This document shows, in pieces, positions 14,831 to 30,739 of a stretch of DNA of 64,000 bases. The DNA lies in the NCBI GenBank assembly GCA_964006375.1, contig OZ023262.1:197618778-197682777 (forward strand). The letters are read 5' to 3'. Every line of letters begins with the position of its first letter. Within the stretch, counting starts at the first letter, position 1. The notes beneath the pieces were generated by a model. The model saw only the letters and a program-made list of their open reading frames with translations, ran no database searches and had not been told where the DNA came from. This stretch comes from Tillus elongatus (taxonomy: Eukaryota > Arthropoda > Insecta > Coleoptera > Cleridae). The translations under genes and the position numbers were made by a program.

Positions 14831-15504
14831 AAATCAATGGTGCTAATTGAATCATAACTCGCACATAGCTGTGCTAATTTATTCTATTCAGAAAGGCATT
14901 ATCATGAAATGAATTTAAGGTCCATGACTTGATCACAAAGAAAATATTTGTATTCCTGTACCCATAAACCTTTGAAAGATTATATTATTCGAGTTTTATT
15001 GGAAAAATGTATATTTTAACTAAATCGCCCCTTATTTATCCCCAACCCACTGGCGCGATCTTACCCAAAGGTATATGACGAAAGGCAAAAAAAAATTTCG
15101 TTCCAGAATCAAGTTTTCTATATGTTTGGAGACCCTTGTTTTGTTTTATCAACAATATTTCACCCCACACATGCAACCCCTAATTTAATTTCAGCACAGA
15201 ATACCAGATGATTGATGAATTTAAAAGTTTTCTAATAAACCCAAAAACGTTATATTACTAAAGTTTTAACGAAAAAAATGTCAATTTGCACCACATCATC
15301 CCCAATTTATCCCCTACTCCCTAAAGCGATTATACCCAAAAACACACCGAACGGTCCGTTTATTGAGCTCCAACTGTGCACCAAGTTTGAAGACGATATC
15401 TCAATTCGTTCTAAAGTTATAGTGCCTACAAATAGACAGACATGCAGACCGACAGACAAAAAAAATTTTGTTCTCAAATCAAGTTTTCCATATGTTTTGA
15501 TACT
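14831..15504. repeat. two related GACAGAC-bearing repeat segments
   Basis: Segments at about 15000-15135 and 15275-15500 share TTTATCCCCNANYC, 'gcgatnntaccca', AAAAAAATTTYGTTC and AATCAAGTTTTCYATATGTTT. The second also has an AGACAGACATGCAGACCGACAGAC region. Both lie directly upstream of a HINE-like head. Short GACAGAC repeats accompany some DINE-1/Helentron elements, which I treat only as a hint. Confidence 0.55.
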
Positions 15505-18300
<2,796 letters not shown>

Positions 18301-18952
18301 TTTCACATTTACGTTGAGAGCTATAAAAATTGAAAAAAAACATTTTTAGAATTGGGTTTCCTTTATATCACTGGCAGCCATATTTTCCAAAATTATTTAG
18401 ATTTATATCCTACCTGTGTATATTACACCATCACCCAACTGTGTTCGTTAGGAAATATCCCTTAATTATCTATAACTTGTTGGAAATCTAATATTTAAGT
18501 GTGTTATTCTGATTAGAGAAGACATTTTGTATATTTGCTGCTGTCTTGCGAAACAGTCATGCGTGTTCATGTCTATTGGTTCACAGTGATTGTTTCCGAC
18601 TGTATACCAGGGTCATCTATATCTTGCCGTTAAAGTGAGAAACAGGTGATCTGATCTACTGTCTTTGTAGTTTTATTAATCCTTGGGTTGAATCGGATGT
18701 ATGTCCGGTGTTTGTTTTGTGTTTGTTCAGTGTATTACTTGCATTGGTTGTATACTTGTGTGCCTGTATTCTTTTTTTGAGAAACTGTTATGCCTGACCC
18801 ATATATACACCGTCGCGCAGGAGACTTGATATACAGTGTGTGTGGTTTTCAGTTTTCTGGTTGTGTTTTTAATTTTGTGAGAAACCATTTTGTGTGGTTT
18901 ATGCTCTTGTATGCTGTGTGTATGTTGTGCGCTTTATTGTCTCAGCAATTGT
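18301..18952. other. unassigned stretch before LINE fragment
   Basis: Less AT-rich than its surroundings and T/G-biased from about 18600. No coding frame was recognised. It could be part of an unrecognised element next to the LINE. Confidence 0.35.
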
Positions 18953-19950
18953 TCTAAAAAAATGCGCACCAGAACTTGCTCCTATCCTGACTCGTCTCTT
19001 TCAGACATTTTACAATAGATGCATATTCCCTAGTAACTGGAAAACTGCTCGAGTACAACCCGTCGCCAAGAAAGGATACAAAGCGCTTCCTAGCAACTAC
19101 AGGCCTATTTCTCTCCTTTCAGTCTTCTCTAAAGTGATCGAAAAGTATATAAACACCGAATTACTGAAATTTCTTGAAAAATACAGTCTAATCCACGACA
19201 GGCAGTATGGATTCGGTCAGCGCAGATCAACTGCCGAACTCCTTTCCTTTGTCACCCATTCTTGGGACAAGTCTATGAAACTACACGGTGAATCTGTTGC
19301 TCTAGACATATCCAAAGCATTCGATCAGGTCTGGAACGAGCGCTGCTTAATAAACTACCAGCCTATGGCCTAGCACCAAAACTCTGTACGTGGACAGCAA
19401 ATTTCCTCTCCAACCGGAACATTTCTGTTGTCATGGATGGCCATTGTTTTAAACTGTATCCAATTAATGCAGGAGTTCCTCAAGGTTCAGCTTTAGCCCC
19501 TACTTTGATTCTTCTTCACATTAATGACCTTCTCTCTAACACATCCAACCCAGTTCACAGTTACGCGGACGACAGCACCCTCCACTCAAATATACAATAT
19601 TCTAAGCCTGTCTCTTTAGCCCAATTAGATGAGGATCGCAGACTCATGGAGGGTTCTGCCTCCGTGGATCCCCAAAAAATATTAGACTGATGAAGTAGAA
19701 ATCTTGTACAATTCAACGCCACCAAATCACAGTCTTGCTTTTTTTCTCATAAGAGATACACCAGCCCTAGACCCATCACAATAAACAACCAAGTTATTCA
19801 AAGTAATGGTTCATTTTCAGTTGTTGGCATTTCTGTGGATCGAAATCTCAATTGGCACCAACATGTCACATCAATTGCAGAAGCGGCTGCTAAGAAATTA
19901 GGTTTCTTCTTCCGGGCTCGCAAATACTTTTCACCAGCCACTTTCCTTCT
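18953..19950 (+). pseudogene. CR1/Jockey-like LINE reverse transcriptase fragment
   Basis: The fragment starts inside ORF2 at LKKCAPELAPILTRLF and covers the fingers and palm of the reverse transcriptase: NYRPISLLSVFSKVIEK, QYGFGQRRSTAELL and the first catalytic aspartate in ALDISKAFDQVW. After a frameshift near 19370, it continues with GVPQGSALAPTL and the intact catalytic box SYADDSTLH (about 19560). A stop at 19688 and another frame follow with VGISVDRNLNWHQHVTSI. It is closely similar to the copy at 45.2-47.1 kb. The 5' end is truncated, and the 3' side is cut at a Penelope fragment. Confidence 0.88.
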
Positions 19951-20405
19951 TGTTTATGAGTTTTGTCGGGTAATTGTCTGTTAATAATTTTCTTGCTTTT
20001 TTAATGGTGTCCTCTCTCTTCTGAGGAGTGGTGAGTCTCAGGGCTATGTCAAAGATGGCTGTAACACCATTTTTTTTGTGTGTGTTGGGGTGAGCTGATT
20101 CAAAGTTTAAATATCAACCAGATGCTGCGGGTTTTGTGTACCATATCATATGAATGTTTTATCTGTGCTTCTAATCAGTGTCATATCTAAAAAATTGAGC
20201 TTATTTTCACCTTCCGGTTCTATCGTGAACTGTAGCTCTCTGTGGAATCTATGCAGTCATCTACATATCCCTGAAAAAATGGCAGTTCTAAGTCAAGCTT
20301 GTGAATAACAGATTCTCTGAGGTTTTCTATCACCAGCTGTGCTATCACACTTCATATGGGGGAGCCCATTGCTACACCCTCTATTTGCATATAAAATTCA
20401 TCTCG
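19951..20405 (-). pseudogene. Penelope-like element RT fragment, minus
   Basis: On the minus strand the conceptual translation includes FYMQIEGVAMGSPI, VIAQLVIENL, FFQGYVDDC (the YVDD catalytic box, at about 20265) and ENKLNFLDMTLI, the region that follows the palm in Penelope-like reverse transcriptases. Stops and shifts interrupt it. It adjoins a plus-oriented Penelope C-terminal fragment, suggesting an inverted or rearranged copy, as is common for this group. Confidence 0.75.
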
Positions 20406-20446
20406 GTATTGGAATTATATGTTCGAATACAAAATCTTTAGTGGAC

Positions 20447-20775
20447 ATTGCTAACATTCACGACATTCAGAAAAGATAAAATAGAGAAAAAAATTGTTTG
20501 CCTACCTTTTGAACCACGTATCACAAGAGGTCTTGAGCGCATTTTTAAGAAAACCGTTTTGCAGCTAACTTTTTCGACAAACAGATAATTTAAAAAATTA
20601 TTATATAATCCGAAAGACAAAGATAAAGCCACTGAAATGTCGCGTATGTATGAAATAGGTTGTGAATATTGTAATCTTTAATACATTCAGGGAACAACTG
20701 GCACACCTGAAATACGGTAGCTTATATAGGTCATGCGTGGCACAACACATTTGGGATAATAACCACCGATCGCCG
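20447..20775 (+). pseudogene. Penelope-like C-terminal fragment, plus
   Basis: TFTTFRKDKIEKKIVCLPFEPRITRGLERIF matches position for position the C-terminal linker of the Penelope copy at 60.1 kb (TFRKDKPDK...GLPFQPQITRGLNSVF). It is followed by NPKDKDKATEMSRMYEIGCEYC and then a degraded GIY-YIG-type nuclease. The later block HNTFGIITTDR corresponds to HHIWDNNHL in the 60-kb copy. Several stops are present. Confidence 0.75.
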
Positions 20776-21021
20776 CCACTGATCTAAACTCCTTTATTTG
20801 CGCTCTGTCTTTGATATAGATAAATATTCCCAAACTTGGCAGGTAATGTTATAACGGGAGTTTAAAAACCTCGTCCGGCAACTAAAGTACAATACACAAA
20901 AATTTGACTTCTATTTCGTCTCCTGGTTGGGTATTTACCTTTATCCTCGGTATCGGTATTAACCTAAGACTCAGCATAAAAGGTAATGTCTGGTTGTAGG
21001 TAGTTTAGAATTTTTCATCGT

Positions 21022-21056
21022 TTGATCACGTTAACTTTGTTAATGACACGATCGTC
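21022..21056 (+). ncRNA. degraded hammerhead-like motif
   Basis: TTGATCA (for CTGATGA), a 7-bp stem CGTTAAC-ttt-GTTAATG, ACAC (for GAAAC), then GATC and GTC. It aligns with the better-preserved motif at 62083-62114 and lies in the same position downstream of a Penelope C-terminus. Core substitutions make activity unlikely. Confidence 0.45.
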
Positions 21057-21136
21057 GGGTCTTTAAAAAGATGTGTTCTGGTGTTCTCCAAGTGTACTTA
21101 TCGGTGCTTATCACAGGTTCCAATATTCACTTAGTC

Positions 21137-21779
21137 TGTTATATAATATTTAATCGTTTAATGAGAATCGAGGCAACAACTGAAGGGATTATGTAAAATA
21201 ACCAGAGGTTTTCAAATCGTCAACCCTGCCATTTTCCCGTGTTTGATAATGAGGTATCCTTCCGTAGTTTTGTTATATATTATTTAATCGCTTCATGACA
21301 AGCGAGGTTACAACTAAAGGGATTATGTAGAACTAACCAGAGATTTTCAGATCGTCAGATCTGCCATTTTCCTGCGTTTGCGTTTGATGGTGAGGTACCC
21401 TCGTAGACTTTTGTTATAGAATATTGAATCGTCTAATGAGAAGCGAGGCAACAACTTAATGAACTATGTATAATTAACCAGAGATTTTCAAATCGTCAGC
21501 GCTGCCTTTTTTCTGAGTTTTATGGTGAGGTACTCTTGTTTAGTTTTGTTATATAATATTGAATTGCTTAATGAGAAGCGAGGCAACAACTTAAGGGATT
21601 ATGTATAACTAACCAGCGATTTTCGAAGCGTCAGGCCTGTCATTTTCCTCGGTTTAATTGTGAAGTACTCTCGTATAGTTTTGTTATATAATATTGAATC
21701 GCTTAATGAGAAACGAGGCAAAAACTTAAGGGCCTATGTAGACCTTATCAGAGATTTTCAAATCGCCAGCCCTGTCATT
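21137..21779. repeat. 136-bp tandem array, about 4.8 copies
   Basis: Units begin at about 21137, 21270, 21409, 21545 and 21681 with TTTGTTATATAATATTGAAT and contain AACTAACCAGAGATTTTCA and GGTGAGGTACTC. The array is cut at 21779 by a HINE-like insertion and resumes at 23906. Confidence 0.92.
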
Positions 21780-22671
<892 letters not shown>

Positions 22672-22715
22672 TTAGTGAATTTTCTTTAAAAAATTCGCTA
22701 ACGGGGAGATCCATG

Positions 22716-22807
<92 letters not shown>

Positions 22808-23905
22808 CGTACCGATAACTCAAAAAATAATATACACATCTTGATTAAATTTGGTGAGTACCTTCCTTTTGCAAGTGGCTTGGATAAGTTCGTTAGCCAG
22901 GAAAATCAGACCAGGTTTTTCCGGAAAATTTCGTGTTTTCTTTCTACAAAAATTCATATTTCCGGAAATAACAAAGTGAGGGCAACCAAATTGGGTACGC
23001 CTGTTTATATTATAAAGGATGAACCATGTACCAAAACTTAGGTCGCTAAGCTAAAGTAACAAATTTTCGAGCTTCCCTCAACACGTCAAACTCGCAATTT
23101 AAAACGTCAAACTCGCAATTTAAAACGTCAAAATTTGCAATGTTTAGGCAAAGAACGTGAAAAAAATACAGATTGTGGAAAGACAATGTTGCAAGAAGAG
23201 TGTTCTGCGAACACTTAAGTTTCAGATTCAATCGTCATTGCCCTTCATTTTACTAAAATATTTACAGAAAATTCGTTTCAAATAGACCCTTTCTGTGATG
23301 CTTTTGCTGTCGGTTTAGTTAAGTTGATGCTTTCGCTGTAGGTTTAGTGAAGTTTATGGTTTAACGGTCTATATTTTTTAGCTAATTTTCGTAGAACAAA
23401 TTCGTTACTGCATTTTAGCATTTTCTATCGAAATATGATGCATGTTTGTAAAAAAAATCTGGAAGCAGTAAGTGCGTTTTGGTAGAAAATTTTCATTAAA
23501 TCCTTCAAATTTCAATAACTCAGTTTGCTATTAACCTAAGTTTTGTTGGTTAGGAAACCAACATTTAAAACTTTATTTTCGGAAAATTTTTGTATGAACG
23601 CAGCAAGGGCGTTTTGGTTGAGAATTTTCATTAAATGTTTCAAATTTCAATAACTCAATTTGCTATTAACCTAAGGTTCATTGGCTAGGAGACCAGTTTT
23701 CTCAGAAACATTTGAAGGTTATTTTCGGAAAATTTTTGTTCATTTCCAAATAATTATTTTGATAAAATATGGTACATTGTTTCTACTATATAGGTTATAC
23801 CGGTAACCAAATTGATGCCTGCTCCCATTAGAGCGATATATTTGTAATTAAAAACATGTTAATGAAAATTCACTTCCGTAACGCACTTGCTGCGCCCAAA
23901 GTTTT
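22672..23905 (+). mobile_element. HINE-like repeat H8b with 3' hairpin
   Basis: A new head with GGGGAGATCC at 22672-22715 is followed by (TA)n and TCGTACCGATAACTC. The end is GAAAATTCACTTCCGTA plus ACGCA-cttgc-TGCGC (23881-23895). Two further hairpin-like repeats at 23463-23477 and 23598-23612 are oriented the opposite way, so the 3' part is a tail-to-tail composite. The right end lies inside a broken unit of the 136-bp array. Confidence 0.8.
22717..22803. repeat. (TA)n microsatellite in H8b
   Basis: About 87 bp of TA between head and body. Confidence 0.97.
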
Positions 23906-24010
23906 TCTATGCTTGATGTTGAGGTACCGTTGTATAGTTTTGTTATATAATATGGCATCGCTTAACGGAACGCAAGGCAACAACTTAAAGGCTCATAACT
24001 AACGACCATG
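23906..24010. repeat. resumed partial unit of 136-bp array
   Basis: CTATGCTTGATGTTGAGGTACC followed by TTTTGTTATATAATATGGCATCG completes the unit cut at 21779 and starts one more. It is the right flank of the H8 insertion. Confidence 0.85.
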
Positions 24011-24470
24011 TAAAATTTTACTTGTAATGGTATACATTATTTTAGGTCAATATTTTCAATGTTTTTCTAGTCTAATTGTAACAAGATACAAACAGATAAT
24101 TTATTCTATGCCCACGTATAGCAATGACACTACTCCAGTGACGTATCGCACTACATCCGATATTATTAAATTACCTGACGGACGCGACCGGAATCCGAAA
24201 TGAGTTCTGTCGCCACTAAAATGCAAATTCTATTTATACAACTCCTAACTACTTCATGTAGGCACCATAAACGTGAAATACTAGACACGGTAATAAAGGA
24301 TGCAGACCCCTTTAGATAAAATCAGCATACATAGTAAAGCAAATTACTAATTAAACTGCAACAAAACTAAGGTGGAATAGGTATGTTGTACACCTGAACT
24401 ATGTTAGTATGCAAATTGCTCTTCAAGATCAATAACGATGTTTGAGATCAAATAAACCCTATCTGTGTGT
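24011..24470. other. unassigned stretch
   Basis: No coding region or recognised repeat. Confidence 0.35.
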
Positions 24471-24471
24471 T

Positions 24472-24829
24472 TTTGTTTTTTTAACGTCGGTCTATTTCCG
24501 CGAGTATGGCCAATCACCGGCGCCAGAGAGCAGTTTCGCCTCACTATCCTGGAAATTTGAAGAACCCCTCGCTTTCTCTAAGCGGGGAGGGATCTTTAAC
24601 GTGCCCAACATAGCATGGACACGGGACCAAAGGCTTTACGCCACCTCCGAAGGTCGGAACGTGCAGACATTCAACTTGCTCAAATACAATGCCACAACGT
24701 CGGTTGATGTTAATGTTACAGTATGTACTGAAAAAGTGAAAGGAGAACCCTGGCATCGAACCCAGCACCCTTTGGTTCAGAGGCACACGTTCTTACCACT
24801 GAACAACCGATGCCCTATAGACCCTGTCT
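24472..24829 (-). mobile_element. tRNA-derived SINE
   Basis: Read on the minus strand, the 5' end GGGCATCGGTTGTTCAGTGG resembles a tRNA-Gly-type head with an A box. A perfect B box, GGTTCGATGCC, lies at 24752-24762. The body follows (CACGTTAAAGATCCCTC at about 24588) and the 3' end is an A-rich tail (AAAAAAACAAAAAC) at about 24472-24485. Length and order fit a Pol III-transcribed SINE. The open frames through it on either strand have no recognisable protein and are incidental. Confidence 0.75.
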
Positions 24830-25868
24830 AGGAAACAAAATTATTTTTACAGAAACAAAAAAAAAATGCTAAAAATGACTAAATGATTTTTACTCCAAAA
24901 TTTGCAAGAAGAATACGTAAAATTTAAATTATATACCTAATCTGTAGTTTTTTTTAACTCTTTAAGGAAATTTCAACTATAAGAAGTAAAGAAAAATATA
25001 AGCGGAAAAATTAACATATTTTCATGACACAAGCTGACAGAAATAAGAACATTACTTAAGTCTGTCACTTTAAAGATCCATTTGACACTTGTAAAAACAA
25101 TTTATCCACTACCTACTTGTATATTATGAAAATTTCAACATAGATAATCGTATAGAACTAATTATTTATTTTTGTACCCAAGTTAATTTGAATATTTCAA
25201 TATTTTTCTTCAAACATTCGCTAAATAATCACAAACTCATCATTTATTACAATTGAATAAAAAAACTAAAAAAAGTAAAACTGATCCCTAAATAAGTCAG
25301 GTATTTTCAAAACTAGAGTCTTTAGATATAAGAGATGTTATACAAAACTTAAAGCAGAGAGCATTCCTTTGACTTCTGAAACACAAAATAGAGGCTGTGC
25401 CATTTGAAAAAATAATAATTACGACAGTTTAAATTTTTTCAAATACTATAACTATTTAAGAGCACCCTGTATACGGCATCTAGATTTTTTTAGACAAATA
25501 TTATAAACGAAAATCTCTCTAAGTGTGTCATTTTTATATGACTCCGTTATCTATCAACAAAAACGCCGAATTATAATTTTTGGTATGTGCCAAAAATGTG
25601 AAAAGTTAAAAAAACAATAGAAATAACTCGAAAGCGATGATCGCTATAATTTTTTTTCCTTAGAAACATGCAATACAGTTTGGTGAAAAATTTACCAATG
25701 CAATAATATAAACGTGTTCGATTAAAAAAAAACGATTTATAGACCATCCTGTGATAATCAGAATAATTTTATAAGATGCAGTTCAAGACACCATACAATT
25801 AGAGTATACATTCTTTTTCTCGTATCTTGTATAATAACGGATATATTGAGCTCAAACGTAAAAATGCG
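24830..25868 (-). mobile_element. HINE-like repeat H9, minus
   Basis: Reverse-complement islands shared with H2 and H14 include the 'aacgccgaattataatttttg' block at 25562, ATCCTGTGAT, AAGATGCAGTTCAAGACACC and CGTATCTTGTATAATAACGGATATATTGAG. It runs into a (CT)n-(TA)n compound microsatellite. Non-coding. Confidence 0.6.
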
Positions 25869-26187
<319 letters not shown>

Positions 26188-26429
26188 CTTAAAAGCCCCA
26201 CACATGTAGCGATTTATCGTACTGCATGCAGTACAACATCGGCCAGAACAGCTGTAGTAACGATAAGCAGTAGCATGTGTAGGAAAATTGGATGCCTCGC
26301 CGCAAGTTGGAACGTGTGTAGAGTTATCACGACTGCGCGTTTACGATTTTTCCATTGTACGGGTGTATTGTTATTTTATTGTTAGCCAGTTATTCTTTTA
26401 ATTTTATTAATCATGTATATTAAAAAAAG

Positions 26430-26590
26430 ACATCCTGCGAAGAGTTTATTAAAATGTATAGAGAAAACAGCTGCCTATGGGAGGTGAAATCAAAAGATTA
26501 CGCAAATAAAATAAAGAGAAATTACAGTTATGATATTTTATTTAACAAATTTAAGGAATTGTTACCAGAAGGGACGAAAGAAATAATGAA
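26430..26590 (+). pseudogene. MADF-domain fragment (PIF/Harbinger second protein)
   Basis: EEFIKMYRENSCLWEVKSKDYANKIKRN...YDILFNKFKELLPEGT matches the start and middle of a MADF DNA-binding domain: acidic start, Leu-Trp pair, then tyrosines. In PIF/Harbinger elements a MADF/Myb-like protein assists transposase nuclear import and binding. Only the N-terminal about 50 residues remain, stopping in an A-run near 26590. Confidence 0.75.
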
Positions 26591-26605
26591 AAAAAAAAAA
26601 CAATA

Positions 26606-26885
26606 CTAAGGTGTAATTTCACGTAGCGCTTGAGATGAAATATCTGTTCTAAATTTAAGATCTTCATAAGAACATCTTGTTGCCAAACATCTTAATGTAG
26701 CGACCAATCTTTCTTCAGCAGGTATTGCGTTCCTCATAATTGTATCTTGTTTTGTAATTTTATTACAAATTAAAGCCAACAAAGACGTATAAGCATCAGA
26801 ATTCATTCTTAAGTGATTTTTAAAATCAAGAGGCTCTTCATGTTAAAGTTCTTTTAACAACCACATAAGAGCGAATATTTGTTTC
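26606..26885 (-). pseudogene. HARBI1-like transposase N-terminal fragment
   Basis: The open part at 26606-26806 plus about 25 upstream codons gives EPLDFKNHLRMNSDAYTSLL, then ITKQDTIMRNAIPAEERLVATLRCLATRCSYEDLKFRTDISSQAL. This is the conserved helical N-terminal domain of HARBI1-type nucleases. The DDE catalytic domain is absent. It converges with the MADF fragment, so the internal deletion removed both C-termini. Confidence 0.82.
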
Positions 26886-27523
26886 TGTTCAACAACTACC
26901 TTTTACACCATTTTCTCTTTTTCACTGATTTTTGTTCCATATTTGTTCTGTATTGCTCAATGTGACATCCCTGTAAGCCACCACCCCTATGAATATAAGT
27001 TCATTCTGTTACATCAGAAACCCATTCTAATTTATAACTTTGTAACTCAAAGATTTTGTGTTAAATATCTCAGTCGAGATACATGTATATTATACAGTTA
27101 ATATAAGTGTATCTATAGTGTTAATATGCCAAGAATATCATTCAATAAGTCACCTAACTGGAACTACGATGTTGCTATTTAATTAACCCAAATAATGAAA
27201 CTATGTATCAAATAACCTATATAACTCAAAGCACAATTTACATACGGTCCTTCGAGTATACACGTAACAACCTTCATCAATCATCAACACTGCAGCTAAA
27301 AGCGCAACAGCTTTCCTTTTTGAAGTTCTTGAAGACATAATAATGCACTGTTCACTCTAGCGCTTCTATTATTATACCGTAATAACTGCAATAATCTGAA
27401 CTGCTGCAGTACGATGTGTTGAATCGTGTGTACATAAAATGGTTGTACTGCAACCCATACGATTTTCTCTACGACCTGCAGTTCCACGTGCAGTACGATA
27501 AATATTTACGTGTGTAGGGCGGG

Positions 27524-27545
27524 TTACCTCGAGACCTACGATATT
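27524..27545 (-). mobile_element. 5' part of the split SINE
   Basis: GTAGGTCTCGAGGTAA on the minus strand joins across the PIF insertion to ACCGCTAGGATGGG at 26184 to make a continuous tRNA-like head. Confidence 0.6.
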
Positions 27546-27935
27546 CGGCCTGTATAGACAGATAGAAACTGAAACAAACCTCGGATATGGTTTTTAGGGG
27601 GCCTAGTTCGCGCTCATTTAAATAAATCTTTTCAAAATGAAATAGTCGCCATCTCTAAAATTCTCTGAAAATTATAGACTATTGAACCATAAATTCGATA
27701 CTACTGCTAAATCTCAGAAGAAGGGTCTATTCGAAATTACTTTTCTGCAAATATTTAAGTAACATGAAGGATAATGATGGTTGAAGCTGAAACTTAAGAT
27801 TTTGTAAAACACACTTCTTGCGGAATTTCCCCTACATACCCGACATTTGTTTCAGGAACTTTGCCTTAAAGTTGCCAAGTTAATTTAAAATTCCGACTTT
27901 GACGTTTTAAGCAGAAATGATATAAAATTTTCAAA
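27546..27935 (-). mobile_element. HINE-like repeat H10, minus
   Basis: Reverse-complement landmarks are GACAGATAGAAACTGAAAC, TTCGCGCTCATTTAAA, AACCATAAATTCGATACTACTGC, GAAGGATAATGATGGTTGAAGC and TTTGACGTTTTAAGCAGAAA. Both ends are truncated. Confidence 0.7.
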
Positions 27936-29476
27936 GTAATTATACTAAATAAAACTAAATATATTTATCAATTTTGCTAACTGGCAGAAAGAAATGTAAA
28001 ACTAAAAATACTTTATGTGATCAATTACTACTTCAGTTCAATTTATACTGGCTATCTTACTCTTGGGGATTTAATTTGCGGTTCGTTCGCTCACAATTAT
28101 TTGGCTTTTAATTGCCTTTTCCCAGTGACTGATATTATAAATTTTCCCAAGTCACTCAAATAAACTATAATACTTTAATCTTTTTTTGTATTTTATTTAA
28201 ACAAATTGTTAATACTTTCAAAATTTGTTTTAATAACAAAATTTTACTGAGCTTTTATAGAGCGACCTCTTTCTTAAATCAATATCTTATTAATTCTAAC
28301 AATTTCTTATTTAATAGCCAAATAACCACTTGAAATTCCACAAAAATGTTTATTATTATAAAGTTTTAGTACCTGCTGTCTTCGTTAAGCCGTCAATCCT
28401 GTTGACGTATTACCACTGTCATTAAATTATTATGCTTGACAATAATACAAATGGATTATAAAATTTTGTTGTTCGTTTGATAGTTCAAATTTGATCTTCT
28501 TATTGTTTTTCTAAAGTTTCACCTTAGCAACTGCTTCGCTCGTATCCATACAATTCTGTTTCCTTGCCAACGATGGGTAAGTAAAATTCCAACCACTTTG
28601 ATTAACCAATTTATATGTATTTTATACTAATTTTTACATAAATTGGATTACACATTGCTTTACTTGATTATTTTAGAATTTCAATACCATAAAATATTTT
28701 GATGTTTCTTGCATTTTAAACATTTTAAAAGAAGCTATTTTTTGTTGGTTTTAAATACATGAAAATATATAAAGAATTAATTTAGCTTACTTTTAGTGGT
28801 TGTTCTACAACCCCAACTCTTTTATAAGCTTGTATGTGATATATTTATGCCACCTTAAAATTTATTTACATTTGAAATGCTGAAAACTTCTTTACGGAGG
28901 ATTAAATAAAAACTTTGTTATTGAACACTGTAATTACTCTTGCAGTTCGAACTCTGCATATTAATATAACACCTTTTTTGTGATAAAATACATGCAAGTC
29001 TTAGCTTTGTGTTTTCGAAAGTTGATATATGACACTGACCTAGTTCTTTTAATATTTTCACCATACTTTTACTTTGTACTGTCAGTTCAAATGCTTATAG
29101 TTTACTTATACGTGATTACAAAACAGTATTTCTTATTATTGTTTAATTCAGGAATCCTCCTTTGTAATTTCAATATCAATTTAACAAAAATTGTTCTAAT
29201 ATCAAATTGCGCTTAGCAAATTGACTTGATATTTCTTTTTTCAACTTTATTTCTAGAATACTTTGTCTTAAATTATCTTTTTCTTATTTGTGTTCACATA
29301 TCTCCATCTAATTGGATTGGAAAAACATGGAATATTTGTGACAATAATAAAATTTTTAGAAATTATTCTGGTGACCATATCGCCTCAAACGTTAGGTAAG
29401 GACTTTTATATTATTTCTTCTTTTACATTTCTTTTGAATGTGTTCTTTTGTATTTTAGATACATGTGTGTGTTCTA

Positions 29477-29478
<2 letters not shown>
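27936..29478. other. unassigned AT-rich stretch
   Basis: About 1.5 kb with only chance ORFs (such as 28980-29216) that look like translated AT-rich noise: hydrophobic, with no motif. No RNA gene is seen. Confidence 0.4.

Positions 29479-29555
<77 letters not shown>
29479..29555. repeat. (TA)n microsatellite, about 77 bp
   Basis: Pure TA after ACATGTGTGTGTTCTACT. Confidence 0.97.
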
Positions 29556-30429
<874 letters not shown>

Positions 30430-30570
30430 AAGTTTATTGGTGAACTTTCTTAAAAAATATCACTTATGAGGAGATCCTGACCTTTGAATGTTGAAAATTT
30501 TTACCAAATGAGCGCAAACTGGGCCACCTACAACCCACATTATTATTATATCTCTACATATTATGTTAGA
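30430..30570 (+). mobile_element. HINE-like 5' head (H11)
   Basis: TTGGTGAACTTTC / AAATATCACTTATGAGGAGATCCTGACC is followed by CAAATGAGCGCAAACTGGGCC and CCTACAACCCACATTATTAT. This is the standard head sequence with (TA)n reduced to a short ATTATTATATC. Confidence 0.6.
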
Positions 30571-30739
30571 GTTGTTATTGAAAAGTGTTCTTTTGATATG
30601 ATCCTAAAGTTTCTGACACAATTGTTGATGAAATGTAAGTAGCACATGCTTATCGTTATTTGTGTTCTGCAATATTTTTAATAACCTGGCAAGTGAAGCA
30701 AATACTAACTTATACTTATGGGTTCCAGTATCACAAAAA

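Larger units (their letters stand above)
26188..27523. mobile_element. PIF/Harbinger deletion derivative with TTA duplication
   Basis: The element interrupts a SINE tRNA head: left flank GCGGTTA (TTA at 26185-26187), right flank TTACCTCG (TTA at 27524-27526), rejoining as GCGGTTACCTCG. The ends share imperfect inverted repeats, AGCCCCACACATGTAG and, inverted, CCGCCCTACACACGTAAA, then TTTATCGTACTGCA in both. A 3-bp TTA duplication is diagnostic for this superfamily. Inside are N-terminal pieces of both expected proteins in opposite orientation, with the rest deleted. Confidence 0.88.

Noticed and set aside
24442..24831. 130-codon plus-strand ORF over the SINE
   Set aside because: It overlaps a tRNA-derived SINE on the other strand and shows no domain; the open frame is incidental.
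28980..29216. 78-codon hydrophobic ORF as a small membrane protein
   Set aside because: Composition is what AT-rich DNA gives by chance, with no promoter, splice or family support.
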